A DNA stretch of 49,453 nucleotides, from positions 1 to 49,453 of the IMG/VR virus record IMGVR_UViG_3300009088_000002. One strand, written 5' to 3'. The stretch's first letter is position 1, and each line of letters begins with the position of its first letter. A program made the position numbers and the translations under genes. Source of the DNA: a virus. Under the pieces are notes generated by a model. The model had not been told where the DNA came from. It ran no database searches and saw nothing but the letters and a program-made list of their open reading frames with translations. Of this stretch, positions 14,960 to 22,500 are shown piece after piece.

Positions 14960-15231
14960 AAGACACTCTCGTAGTTCTTCATTGCCTGGAGAAGACGACT
15001 GTTAACCTGCGGCGGACGCTTTATCAACTTGATGACAAACTCACTCTCCAGACGACTCAGAACCCCACGGGCCTGGCGTTCGTACTTGCGGGCACGTTCT
15101 GCGGCCCAGACAGCAACATCGAAGGCACCTTCCTGGACGATTATACGATAGGACCGAAGACAGAGGCCGCATATGACGCCTGCCGGCGCCGGACGCGAAT
15201 TACAGATTCGACACTGACGTACGCGCTTCAC
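14854..15231 (-). CDS. Zinc-ribbon protein, 125 aa, overlapping DUF4326
   Basis: CRIC and CGLC near the N-terminus (residues 7-24) form a plausible zinc site. A helical basic region follows. The last 35 residues, Ser/Thr/Pro-rich, are encoded in the 106 bases that overlap the start of the DUF4326 gene in another frame, so the tail may be an unselected extension. Function unknown. Confidence 0.65.
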   Translation of the reverse strand: MKRVRQCRICNSRPAPAGVICGLCLRSYRIIVQEGAFDVAVWAAERARKYERQARGVLSRLESEFVIKLIKRPPQVNSRLLQAMKNYESVLCPPPELSTASGINLTSTSAGPQNGAIPSATSPAP

Positions 15232-15249
15232 GAGAAATCTTCCATCGAG

Positions 15250-15453
15250 TCATCGGGCGCGAACGCCAAACCGATACCAGAGGTACACAGCTCGTCCCCA
15301 AAGGTTCGACCGCTCCTGGCCAATGACCTGCCAGCAATCGCAACAAAAGTTCACCTGGTGGTTTACCGGCGTTGGATACTCAGGGTCAGGGTCAGCGCGT
15401 TGCTCGTCAAAGTTGATGAGCTTCCGCATCTGATGCTCATGCTTGCAGCCCAT
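15250..15453 (-). CDS. Small zinc-ribbon-like protein, 67 aa
   Basis: CKHEH at the N-terminus and CCDCW in the middle provide possible ligands. Unrecognised. Its start codon shares a base with the stop of the upstream gene. Confidence 0.65.
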   Translation of the reverse strand: MGCKHEHQMRKLINFDEQRADPDPEYPTPVNHQVNFCCDCWQVIGQERSNLWGRAVYLWYRFGVRAR

Positions 15454-15995
15454 TACGCAGACTCGCCGGTCTTGAGAACGCCCTTAAAGGAATCGGCCAA
15501 GTCCTTCAGAGTCTGCCCGCTCGTGGACATTGGACAGAAATCATAACAGACTTCTCCAATCGAACCTTCACGTCTGACGGTGACGTCATTGGCATTGGCG
15601 ATGGCAGTAGCCAGGTATTCTTCCTCTGCCGGTACATGCACAAAGCACAGATACGCGTAGCCGTAAACCGGCTCCCCGGTCCATTTCAGGTCCTGGTAAC
15701 CACCGAAGATGATGGCCTCAATTCGGCTGAAGGTGACCAAGTGCCCTTCAAGGAGATTGAACTCGGCGAGCTGATTCAAAATTCCGGCAAAGTGCTCCGC
15801 AACCCGTTCCTCGATACTGACCTTGGGTACAAGCTTCGAAAGAAAGATGCACTTGATTCGACCTGAGGCTTCACGGGTTTCATCCCGGTACCGTTCCAGA
15901 GACTTGAACGACTTCTCAGGCGCGAAAGCTGCTTTTGCCTTTTCACTGAGAAAAGGCTCCATAACCTGTTGACGATTTTCGACTATCATTGTCAT
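15453..15995 (-). CDS. Hypothetical protein, 180 aa
   Basis: Not recognised. The start at 15995 (MTMIVENRQQ) is chosen for the ATGA overlap with the upstream gene. The upstream frame extension is a shadow. An alpha-helical first third is followed by a beta-rich region (about 100-150). A YDFCPMSTSG segment lies near the end. Confidence 0.72.
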   Translation of the reverse strand: MTMIVENRQQVMEPFLSEKAKAAFAPEKSFKSLERYRDETREASGRIKCIFLSKLVPKVSIEERVAEHFAGILNQLAEFNLLEGHLVTFSRIEAIIFGGYQDLKWTGEPVYGYAYLCFVHVPAEEEYLATAIANANDVTVRREGSIGEVCYDFCPMSTSGQTLKDLADSFKGVLKTGESA

Positions 15996-16396
15996 ATCCA
16001 GACCTCGTTTTTCCGCGGCAAGCGGACCGGGAGAATGCTCCGGTGCATGTTGGGCTTCAACTCCAGGAACTTCCCGGAGATGTAAAAAATAATTTTCTTT
16101 CCGCAACCGGGGCAGGTGTGCTCCCAGAGGCCTGGGCTCAGGCTAATCATTGACGGAGGCAGGTGCTCACGGTCGCGGCAGGGCTCCGGGGAGTCAGCGA
16201 TTTTTCTCAGTATCATCGATTCATATCTCTCTGGCCTGTCACCGGGAATCATCTGATAAGTACAGAACAGCTCCGGGGCGAAGTGTTCCTCCGGTCCGGA
16301 GCCACAATTCACGCAGTCGTTTAGACGATGATTATACCCTGCCTGGCGGAGAAAACAGGCATCATCGTGACTGTGCTTGCTGGCTCCGCCAATCAT
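15992..16396 (-). CDS. Hypothetical zinc-binding protein, 134 aa
   Basis: The start at 16396 (MIGGASKHSH) is preceded by GAGGATAGC. CVNCG near residue 28 and CPGC near residue 96 are two pairs. NCGSGPEEHF-like text recalls small zinc modules common in phage accessory genes. Function unknown. Confidence 0.68.
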   Translation of the reverse strand: MIGGASKHSHDDACFLRQAGYNHRLNDCVNCGSGPEEHFAPELFCTYQMIPGDRPERYESMILRKIADSPEPCRDREHLPPSMISLSPGLWEHTCPGCGKKIIFYISGKFLELKPNMHRSILPVRLPRKNEVWI

Positions 16397-16551
16397 GCTA
16401 TCCTCAGGACGTGAATATTGGCCGTGCGACGGCACGACGGACACACTATCTTAGCACGGTCGGCCCGAACATAGAACTTCTCCAGGCAGGCGCACTCGAC
16501 TTCAACCATGTTGACCACCGGGGTCCAGTAGGCCCGGTTGGTCAATTTCAT
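16393..16551 (-). CDS. Small zinc-ribbon protein, 52 aa
   Basis: CAC near residue 21 and CPSC near residue 38 give a compact four-Cys ribbon. It overlaps the downstream gene as ATGA and starts eight bases after the 100-residue gene ends. Probably a real small zinc protein of unknown job. Confidence 0.62.
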   Translation of the reverse strand: MKLTNRAYWTPVVNMVEVECACLEKFYVRADRAKIVCPSCRRTANIHVLRIA

Positions 16552-16558
16552 ATTTTCG

Positions 16559-16861
16559 CTACGCAAGCTCATCTGACTCCCGGAGGATAACGGTTTCCTT
16601 CGTTCTCCACACCAACTGATTGTAAGCCTTCAGGTCGTCAGCATTCATGTACACGATGGTAACCGGTAGCCCGATACCTTCGAATAGAACCCAGGCTTCC
16701 TCGATGTCACGTTGGGTGCTGAGTTTGGTCCAAGGCCAGAGTTTCCCACCGGCTTCGACCACGGCTATTCCCGCGGTCGTGGGGTCAATTCCGGGCGCGA
16801 ATTCCATGTCCGGAGTCAGGGTTTTGATTTCTACGAAACCGTCAAGCTTTTTCATTTTCAT
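16559..16861 (-). CDS. Hypothetical protein, 100 aa
   Basis: Unrecognised alpha/beta protein. It could start at 16861 (MKMKKLD) or two codons later. It overlaps the upstream gene by 20 bases. Confidence 0.7.
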   Translation of the reverse strand: MKMKKLDGFVEIKTLTPDMEFAPGIDPTTAGIAVVEAGGKLWPWTKLSTQRDIEEAWVLFEGIGLPVTIVYMNADDLKAYNQLVWRTKETVILRESDELA

Positions 16862-17120
16862 TTCTCCTCAAAAACAATTCGATGCCTTTTGGCGTAAACT
16901 TCCAGCGACTGCATTCAAAGAATTCATCGAAAATCTTTTTCACGATGTCCGGGGTCGTGCCTGCAATCTGAGCGTAGAGATTCAAATGCCCTTCATCTCG
17001 GGTGTCGGCCTCCAGACGCCGGAGGTCACCGGCAATGAGACGGTTAGGCCTCGTGCTCTCATAACCTTCCAGGAGGTTGTTGCGGTTGATAACCCGCCGA
17101 TAGGTCATTGGATAGCCCAT
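16842..17120 (-). CDS. Hypothetical basic protein, 92 aa
   Basis: Unrecognised, with helical character and many Arg residues. A second ATG four codons in is also possible. It follows the 453-residue gene by three bases, with GGGGA upstream. Confidence 0.7.
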   Translation of the reverse strand: MGYPMTYRRVINRNNLLEGYESTRPNRLIAGDLRRLEADTRDEGHLNLYAQIAGTTPDIVKKIFDEFFECSRWKFTPKGIELFLRRNENEKA

Positions 17121-17123
17121 GGG

Positions 17124-18485
17124 TCACGTCCCCTTGTAGTCAGGTGATAGGCCGAGCTTGTCGACCTCTGGAAGCTTCCGGCACTTGGCGCAGTAGTCCT
17201 GGCGGACGTCATCCGGATGCCCGTACCAATGGTCCAGGGCGTCGCAGAGTTCAATTCCACAGCGCATGCAGTCCGGGGCATCACCTTCATCAGGCTCGTC
17301 GTCGATGACCGGAGTCTCTTCGTTCTCTTCTTCCTCGTCGAGGTCAATCCAATTGCCGGCCGCGTTCACGGTGCCGGCAAAGACTTTGTCGGAGCCACGG
17401 TAGACATTCCAGTATTTCGAACCTTCGGGTAGCTCCGGGAGCTGGATACCGAGACCACTAAATTTCTTCTTCTCGGACTCTTCAATAATATCCTGATAAG
17501 CCTTCAACTCTACCGGGTCCATGACAAAATCGTGGTCGCGCCAACGGCCATGGTCATTGAGAGCGTGTATCCATGCATCTTCAATCATCTTCATGGTCAA
17601 GGGGCCTGGAGGCTTGAAATCGCAGGTAATGGAGTCGATGTCCCCGAAAATGCTCTTGTCGGTCAGGAACAGGTCGCCTTCGGCGCTGAGGTCTCGGTCG
17701 GCTTCGCAGGCCTTTTGCGGGTCTTGGATAAGTTCCTCCGCGATTTCAATCTTTTCGACCGGAAAGGTAAACACCGGTCCTGTTACCCGCTTAACGCTGT
17801 CATAGTACTGCGGCACATTCTTCACTGCCTCTTCAGCGGAAATAAACTCAACTCTTGCCGGCGGAGTCCCGGAGTCATTGATAAGCTCTCCAGATTCGCT
17901 ATGCGATGACTCCCAGGTCACAGCCCTGTACACTGCTTCAGCATCCCCGGGGCTGTATTCAACGGGGTCGGTCTTGCCGAGAATAAAGACGGGCTTCGTG
18001 TCGTAATTCATACTCCAGGAAACATTGTTGAGAGGGATAATCTCGCGTTCCGTACCGTCATCATTCCTGATGATGAGCTTGGCCACCGCGCCGGTCAAGA
18101 CCTTGGTCTTTGCAGGTTGAAACTTCTCGTCGGGCAGGTCGTAAACAACATCTTCCTCTACAGCCGGTAGCTCACTGAGGTCAGGGTTCAGTTCCTTGAT
18201 GAAATCTTCATCCTCGCGATAGCCGGGAACCAAGTACCCAAGAACTGCATCCAGATTGGGGAACTCATCAGAAATAGGGTCGTCATCAACACTCGACGTC
18301 ACGACCGCTTTTGCCAGGGGGTCCCAAACATCGTAGTCGCAGTAAATCCTGTGCAGGTTAACCCATGAAGTCCCGGGTCCCTGAAGGTCAATCCAGCCCT
18401 CGTTGGGGTCAGCAGCCCTGACGTTCAGAATCTGCCGGCAGCTGAACGGACAGATGAAAACGAAAGATTTTCCACTATACGGCAT
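17124..18485 (-). CDS. Hypothetical acidic protein, 453 aa, C-terminal zinc module
   Basis: Not recognised. The start at 18485 (MPYSGKSFVF) follows GAAGGAG. The long N-terminal part is strongly acidic with beta-like stretches. About residues 385-415 are a run of Glu and Asp. The last 40 residues contain CMRCG and CAKC pairs that probably fold around zinc. It is the largest gene of this accessory block. The acid-rich linker plus zinc tail suggests a modular binding protein, but no activity is visible. Confidence 0.72.
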   Translation of the reverse strand: MPYSGKSFVFICPFSCRQILNVRAADPNEGWIDLQGPGTSWVNLHRIYCDYDVWDPLAKAVVTSSVDDDPISDEFPNLDAVLGYLVPGYREDEDFIKELNPDLSELPAVEEDVVYDLPDEKFQPAKTKVLTGAVAKLIIRNDDGTEREIIPLNNVSWSMNYDTKPVFILGKTDPVEYSPGDAEAVYRAVTWESSHSESGELINDSGTPPARVEFISAEEAVKNVPQYYDSVKRVTGPVFTFPVEKIEIAEELIQDPQKACEADRDLSAEGDLFLTDKSIFGDIDSITCDFKPPGPLTMKMIEDAWIHALNDHGRWRDHDFVMDPVELKAYQDIIEESEKKKFSGLGIQLPELPEGSKYWNVYRGSDKVFAGTVNAAGNWIDLDEEEENEETPVIDDEPDEGDAPDCMRCGIELCDALDHWYGHPDDVRQDYCAKCRKLPEVDKLGLSPDYKGT

Positions 18486-18945
18486 CTGGATTCTCCTTCG
18501 GAGGAAATCCGCAGAGAGGAATCCAGGCCCAAACTTCAGTCCGGGGATAAGCGTTGTATCCAATCGTTACCTTTTCCCTCTTCCAAGAAGATTGTTGCGT
18601 CATAGGCTCCTCAGGTGTTAGGAATAGTCTCGGAATCCAATGGCCAGGGTAGTGGTTAAGGTAGAGCGTTCCACCAACCGAATAGCAGTCAGGATGCGGG
18701 CAGGGCAGGAACGGGGCTCTGATAGTCAAGTGATTGCATCTGCCCATATTCTGTTCCGCGTTGACGAGGTCGTTCGTCAGTTGGATAATCTGCTTTCGGA
18801 GCAGAGGAAGTTCTCGCCATAGGTATGGCGTCAATAGCTGGCTCCAGAAGGTACGCCAACGGAGCCCGAAGACCCGCCAGTCAAGTTTGACCGTGGTCCA
18901 GAATCCGTACCGGAAGTAATACTTGATTCCAGCCACGGGGTTCAT
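18475..18945 (-). CDS. Hypothetical protein, 156 aa
   Basis: Unrecognised. The N-terminal 45 residues are aromatic and basic (YYFRYGFWTTVK), possibly membrane-associated. The middle has a CNHL...CPHPDC pattern that may bind zinc. Overlaps both neighbours by a few bases. Confidence 0.68.
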   Translation of the reverse strand: MNPVAGIKYYFRYGFWTTVKLDWRVFGLRWRTFWSQLLTPYLWRELPLLRKQIIQLTNDLVNAEQNMGRCNHLTIRAPFLPCPHPDCYSVGGTLYLNHYPGHWIPRLFLTPEEPMTQQSSWKREKVTIGYNAYPRTEVWAWIPLCGFPPKENPDAV

Positions 18946-19181
18946 TTTGGCTCAAAGCCTTCCCAAATGGTTCTCACCTTCACGTCGTAGATACTGATGT
19001 GACCCTTTTCGGTCCGAAAGCCCAGGACCGCGGAATCCCCGCTGAGATGAAAATAATAATCCTTCGTCTTGCCGCCGACGAGGGACTGGAAGACGCCCCG
19101 TGTCCACTCCAGGCGGTCGGCCTTGGTGACTCGCTTGGCATTGTCCCAACGAAACTTTTTGAGCCATTTAGGAGGGAACAT
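18942..19181 (-). CDS. Hypothetical protein, 79 aa
   Basis: Start at 19181 (MFPPKWLKKF), directly after the upstream stop. Basic N-terminus then a beta-like domain. Unrecognised. Confidence 0.67.
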   Translation of the reverse strand: MFPPKWLKKFRWDNAKRVTKADRLEWTRGVFQSLVGGKTKDYYFHLSGDSAVLGFRTEKGHISIYDVKVRTIWEGFEPK

Positions 19182-19182
19182 C

Positions 19183-19413
19183 TTAACCTCGACCCTGCAG
19201 GTTCCCGGGGGTGAAGTGCGGAACAAACTGGCTCTGAACCCTGACCGTGCCAGTCTCTACCAGCTTGTAGATAGCCACCGGCGAGCCGGCAGAAATATCA
19301 TCAACTCCGTCACCGTTGTTCACTAACAGGTTAACGACACCCGAATGCAACTCTTCGTCGGCGAATACATAAATCACACGTGGAAACGGGCTCGGCTTAG
19401 CTTTCTTCTTCAT
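19183..19413 (-). CDS. Hypothetical protein, 76 aa
   Basis: Start at 19413 (MKKKAKPSPF), preceded by GGAGG. Upstream frame is the overlapping neighbour. A small beta-rich protein; unrecognised. Confidence 0.67.
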   Translation of the reverse strand: MKKKAKPSPFPRVIYVFADEELHSGVVNLLVNNGDGVDDISAGSPVAIYKLVETGTVRVQSQFVPHFTPGNLQGRG

Positions 19414-19894
19414 TTTCTTCTGCCTCCGGCATCCTGAAATCGAAATCAACCCAGAATTCTACCACAGCCGAGCCATCAAGTTGAGGCCGCGGGTGGCGGA
19501 TGTCGATATCCGGTCCATCGCCCTGGCAGCAGGTGCATCCGATTCTGTGTACGGCGTCGGGAACAATAAAATGCATGTCGTCTAGGCCCTGCTTCCGAAA
19601 AGGGTCTAGGATTTCGTAGTACGCACTGCTGGTCTTGGTGGCCAGCATCTTTGCCATGATGTCTTTATCGATGACCACGGCGTGAACCAGCTGGCGACCG
19701 TGACGAGGCCCGTTGTAGAGCCGGATTTTCATTTTGTCCAGAAGGTAATAAAGCGTCATCCTGCCAATCTCATCCAGAGCCCATTCGACTGCAGTCATCC
19801 CGCTGTGCGGACGGGCAGCAATCTGCCACGTGCAGCACCAGTTGACGAAGTCATTCTTGAGCTTCTCAATTTCCGGCTGATAGGATTCACTCAT
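19397..19894 (-). CDS. Hypothetical protein, 165 aa
   Basis: Unrecognised. WCCTW near residue 19 and CTCCQGDG near residue 119 are Cys-rich patches. The middle looks alpha/beta (YNGPRHGRQLVHAVVIDKDI). A TGTGGTAGAAT element lies inside its 3' end, 40-50 bases before the next start. Confidence 0.7.
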   Translation of the reverse strand: MSESYQPEIEKLKNDFVNWCCTWQIAARPHSGMTAVEWALDEIGRMTLYYLLDKMKIRLYNGPRHGRQLVHAVVIDKDIMAKMLATKTSSAYYEILDPFRKQGLDDMHFIVPDAVHRIGCTCCQGDGPDIDIRHPRPQLDGSAVVEFWVDFDFRMPEAEENEEES

Positions 19895-20171
19895 CTGGGA
19901 AATCCTCTACGGACGGGTCCATAAAATTCAATTGGAACGCGGAGAGAATGACCTGGGCGTTCGTATCAGAAAGTTCCTCAAGATTCAGCTGGACGAACTT
20001 CACAGGGTTGGGCAGCTTCAGGACACAGGTGAACCGCAGCGGGAAGACGTCAAGTTGGTCAGAACGAACCGGCTCGACTTGAATCGAAGCCGGCTCAACT
20101 CCATAGAATCGAAGCGTTTCAATAATCTTGTTGGTCAGTAGCTGAACCCCGGCCATCTTAAGCGCGTCCAT
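19887..20171 (-). CDS. Small protein carrying a portal-derived segment, 94 aa
   Basis: Residues around 67-80 read LSDTNAQVILSAFQ. The phage's own portal protein contains LSDTNARVILSAFQ. The DNA is also near-identical: 41 bases at 19933-19973 match 37720-37760 with four differences, three of them silent. The remaining 65 N-terminal residues do not resemble the portal. It is probably a fusion of a portal fragment to an unrelated small domain. It could compete with portal contacts, but no function is shown. Confidence 0.78.
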   Translation of the reverse strand: MDALKMAGVQLLTNKIIETLRFYGVEPASIQVEPVRSDQLDVFPLRFTCVLKLPNPVKFVQLNLEELSDTNAQVILSAFQLNFMDPSVEDFPDE

Positions 20172-20457
20172 TCAAACGCTCCTTGATGCTGTAGAACTTG
20201 CCCCTATAGGCCCGGGCGCGGCGTTCCTGGTGGTAGACCCGCTTCCAGACTTCCTTCAACCGTTCCTCGGCGTTAAGAAGTTGCTTCTTCCGAGCTTCTA
20301 CCTCATCCTTGAGTCTTTCGGCTTCAGACTTACCGACGAAGTGTTGGTCATGCCCATTCGGACAGTAAAAGGTATCGTGCCGGTCCCGACGGTTATCAAC
20401 CCAATTGTCTGGACAACCGAAGACAATTCCACAAAGGTAGCAGGTAATGTTTTCCAT
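20158..20457 (-). CDS. Zinc-finger and coiled-coil protein, 99 aa
   Basis: CYLC at residues 6-9 and CPNGH near residue 32 form one zinc site. Residues 43-98 are a long charged helix, likely a coiled coil. Small proteins with this layout recur in phage accessory genes without known function. It ends just inside the portal-segment gene. Confidence 0.74.
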   Translation of the reverse strand: MENITCYLCGIVFGCPDNWVDNRRDRHDTFYCPNGHDQHFVGKSEAERLKDEVEARKKQLLNAEERLKEVWKRVYHQERRARAYRGKFYSIKERLNGRA

Positions 20458-20465
20458 CAGAACCC

Positions 20466-20624
20466 TCAGTCAGGAAGAACGACAGTAGTCAAACCCAGTA
20501 CCGCGGTGGTCGCGGACAGGAACACAAAAGGGTTTGCTTCCCGCCACATGAGCACGGTCATGGTGCCAAATGACAGAAAAATAAAAAATCCAAGAACCTT
20601 AGATACAAAAGCGGCGTCCTTCAT
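20466..20624 (-). CDS. Small two-span membrane protein, 52 aa
   Basis: Two hydrophobic stretches, about residues 8-26 and 32-50, are separated by a short WREANP turn. It overlaps the PQ-loop gene upstream as ATGA and may act with it in the membrane. A holin-like role is possible, but no endolysin is nearby. Confidence 0.62.
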   Translation of the reverse strand: MKDAAFVSKVLGFFIFLSFGTMTVLMWREANPFVFLSATTAVLGLTTVVLPD

Positions 20625-20983
20625 GTTCTTGACCGACCGGCTTCGTCTATGGCCCGGATGAGATTCTTCGAGGACTCAGCGCTCTTCCGGAAGGCTTCAG
20701 AAATGACCTCAAGTACCGGCTGGCGCCTAAACAGTCGGTAGAAACCCAGGACTCCCCAGCTGGCAGCCTCGACACTGTAATTCACAGCCAGGACCCAATC
20801 GAAGCCTCGGGTCCAGGTCAGGTACGTGTACATGACCATGGTGCCGCCAAGGATGGCCGCTACGAGGTCCAGGGGCACGCCAAGGTGTCTGCCAGCCCTG
20901 ATGGTCCTCAGAGCCTGTGGGACGGCAGCGTAGGCGAATAGGGAGCCACCGGCGAGGCCTAGGACGGTTTGCAGGAAGGACAT
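20621..20983 (-). CDS. PQ-loop / SemiSWEET-like membrane protein
   Basis: Three hydrophobic helices (about residues 5-24, 38-57, 63-83) and a VPQALRTIRAG motif at the end of helix 1 match the PQ-loop fold of three-helix SemiSWEET sugar transporters. A charged 35-residue tail follows. SemiSWEETs act as dimers; the substrate here is unknown. It is unusual for a phage. It overlaps its downstream two-span neighbour as ATGA. Confidence 0.68.
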   Translation of the reverse strand: MSFLQTVLGLAGGSLFAYAAVPQALRTIRAGRHLGVPLDLVAAILGGTMVMYTYLTWTRGFDWVLAVNYSVEAASWGVLGFYRLFRRQPVLEVISEAFRKSAESSKNLIRAIDEAGRSRT

Positions 20984-21267
20984 GTTCTTGCCTCCAAGTC
21001 GGCTTTCAATTTCTTTATTTCTGCCAACAACGTCCCGACGTCCTCACGGGAATGGGCAATGAACTCTGTGTCAGCAAGACTGTAGACTGTCGCAAAATAT
21101 TGAGGTCGTGCAGAACACCTAGCTTCCCGGCGACGTCGATATGCGTCTACTTCAACAACGCGATAAACTCCGCGGGGGTGCGTAGAGTCCTCTTCAGCGG
21201 TCCAGGGTCCAGACGTTGCTGCAGCCCAACGACGCCAGATTGCCATAAGGTCGACTTCCGGGGTCAT
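20959..21267 (-). CDS. Hypothetical protein, 102 aa, C-terminal CPSC
   Basis: Start at 21267 (MTPEVDLMAIW) gives an ATGA overlap. The WRRWAAATSGPWTA start, followed by SLADTEFIAHSREDV, resembles the ead/Ea22-like proteins of phages, which share a SGPW...FIAxAREDVP layout. The tail is a helix ending CPSC. Function of that group is unclear. Confidence 0.72.
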   Translation of the reverse strand: MTPEVDLMAIWRRWAAATSGPWTAEEDSTHPRGVYRVVEVDAYRRRREARCSARPQYFATVYSLADTEFIAHSREDVGTLLAEIKKLKADLEARTCPSCKPS

Positions 21268-21464
21268 GATTTTCTCTGTAGCTTTAGGGCAAGGTATTTT
21301 TGAACATAGACCGCGAAGCGTTTCGGTAGCTCGATATAATTCCACTCCAGCTGCGTACCGCCACGGTCAACGCCGACCTGAATTACCACGCCGCCGCGAG
21401 ATAGTCTGTCCATCCGCAATTCATTGCCGCGCCAGCGGATTATGAGTTCAGCTGGCAGTTTCAT
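21264..21464 (-). CDS. Hypothetical protein, 66 aa
   Basis: Start at 21464 (MKLPAELIIRW) in ATGA overlap with the upstream gene. Small beta-rich protein, unrecognised. Confidence 0.66.
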   Translation of the reverse strand: MKLPAELIIRWRGNELRMDRLSRGGVVIQVGVDRGGTQLEWNYIELPKRFAVYVQKYLALKLQRKS

Positions 21465-21643
21465 ATCTTCCACCGGTGTGGTTGACCAAAACGTTTGGGG
21501 TCCAAGCCCCGGGGAGGGCAGTATTCAGGCGATTCCAGGGCCTGGAGGCCGGCAAGGTAGCCCATCCGGAATTCAAATAAAGAAAGTCCGATTATGGCCA
21601 CCAGGACCAAGAAGGCAAACCAGCCCGGGACAGAATATCTCAT
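21461..21643 (-). CDS. Small single-span membrane protein, 60 aa
   Basis: A membrane span at about residues 7-24 (GWFAFLVLVAIIGLSLF) is followed by a soluble Pro-rich tail. The ATG is six bases after an extended -10 element, so it may head a leaderless transcript. ATGA overlap with the upstream gene. Confidence 0.68.
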   Translation of the reverse strand: MRYSVPGWFAFLVLVAIIGLSLFEFRMGYLAGLQALESPEYCPPRGLDPKRFGQPHRWKI

Positions 21644-21885
21644 GACCTGATTGTATCACAGCCGCAGGCCCTGCAGAGTTCACAGCTGTCACAGAGCCAA
21701 TGCTTCCCGGACGAACAACGGCCAGTAGCCGGTTCCGCGCACTCATCACAGGGTAGCTTCATCTTCTCAGCGTCCCGGAGGTCGCGGCACAGGCCCTTGA
21801 TGACCTTCTTGGCCCGGGCGCGCAAAGCTATTTCATGGGCCCACTTCGCGGCGTTATCCTCTTTCTTCTCTTTCTTAGTAGTCAT
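21640..21885 (-). CDS. Cys-rich zinc protein, 81 aa
   Basis: A Lys-rich helical N-terminus is followed by CDEC, GRCSSGKHWLC, SCELCRACGC: eight or more Cys plus a His, enough for two interleaved zinc sites, as in B-box or RING-like fingers. Function unknown. Confidence 0.72.
   Translation of the reverse strand: MTTKKEKKEDNAAKWAHEIALRARAKKVIKGLCRDLRDAEKMKLPCDECAEPATGRCSSGKHWLCDSCELCRACGCDTIRS
21650..21660 (-). promoter_or_regulatory. Extended -10 promoter, possibly leaderless
   Basis: Minus-strand TGTGATACAAT, inside the end of the Cys-rich gene and six bases before the ATG at 21643. Same element as at 3533 and 23272. Confidence 0.5.
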
Positions 21886-21924
21886 ACCATTTACCCGGAC
21901 ATCCGAAACGGCTACTTGGGCCTC

Positions 21925-22053
21925 TTAACTTGCAAAGCACACAAAGCCAATAACCCAATAACCCAATACCTGCCAGCCATCGATTTCGGCGCCGGGCACA
22001 AGAAACCACCGATGGTCACAATGTTTAGAGTCGGCAGTGAGTTCCTTGGTCAT
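21925..22053 (-). CDS. Small protein with hydrophobic C-terminus, 42 aa
   Basis: Starts MTKELTADSK, then a likely membrane segment (VLGYWVIGFVCF). The ATG overlaps the upstream stop as TAATG. The coding DNA for the hydrophobic part contains a short tandem repeat of about seven bases (TTGGGTTATTGGGTTATTGG on this strand). Confidence 0.52.
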   Translation of the reverse strand: MTKELTADSKHCDHRWFLVPGAEIDGWQVLGYWVIGFVCFAS

Positions 22054-22340
22054 TAGCTGCTCAGGGGCTCAGGGGTCTTGCCATCATTGCCGGCGGGTCT
22101 ATTTCCAGGCCATTTCTGATGGTCAGGGCCGCGGGCTTTGTCGGCTGGACAGGGAAGCTCATTGGCGTCAGGAGTCCAACCGGTAAAGGCAATACTCCAG
22201 GCCATCCTCAGTTCCTGCCATTCAGGATGACGGTCACAGAACTCGCATTCCTCCGGCGCATGGAGGATGCGCTGGTCGCAATGCGGAAACCGCTCAATGT
22301 ACCGCCCCGTTCTCTTCTTCGGCCCTATCGTCTTGTGCAT
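22053..22340 (-). CDS. Hypothetical Cys/Trp-rich protein, 95 aa
   Basis: CDQR and CEFC pairs at about 21-35 could bind zinc. The remainder is Pro/Trp-rich with low structure. Overlaps the upstream gene by 48 bases. Function unknown. Confidence 0.65.
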   Translation of the reverse strand: MHKTIGPKKRTGRYIERFPHCDQRILHAPEECEFCDRHPEWQELRMAWSIAFTGWTPDANELPCPADKARGPDHQKWPGNRPAGNDGKTPEPLSS

Positions 22341-22500
22341 TGTAGTACTCCAAGTAACATTCGTCGCAAATCTGTACCGGCCACGACTCTGTGTCCGCCA
22401 TCATCGGCCGTTGACGATTGCAGTAGGCACACCGCCAGGCACAGACGCAGAACGCCGGACAAAGTGTGTGACAGCCCACGGTGATTGAGTGGTTGTGCAT
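22294..22500 (-). CDS. Cys-rich small protein, 68 aa
   Basis: Eight cysteines, including CAYC and CDEC, with CVCAWRC between, suggest one or two zinc sites. The acidic tail lies in the overlap with the next gene. Its start overlaps the antitoxin stop. Confidence 0.65.
   Translation of the reverse strand: MHNHSITVGCHTLCPAFCVCAWRCAYCNRQRPMMADTESWPVQICDECYLEYYNAQDDRAEEENGAVH

Noticed and set aside
16331-16345. TATAAT on the minus strand inside the gene at 15992
   Set aside because: It is preceded by GGG, not TGn, lies within coding sequence, and the downstream genes are already coupled by ATGA overlaps.
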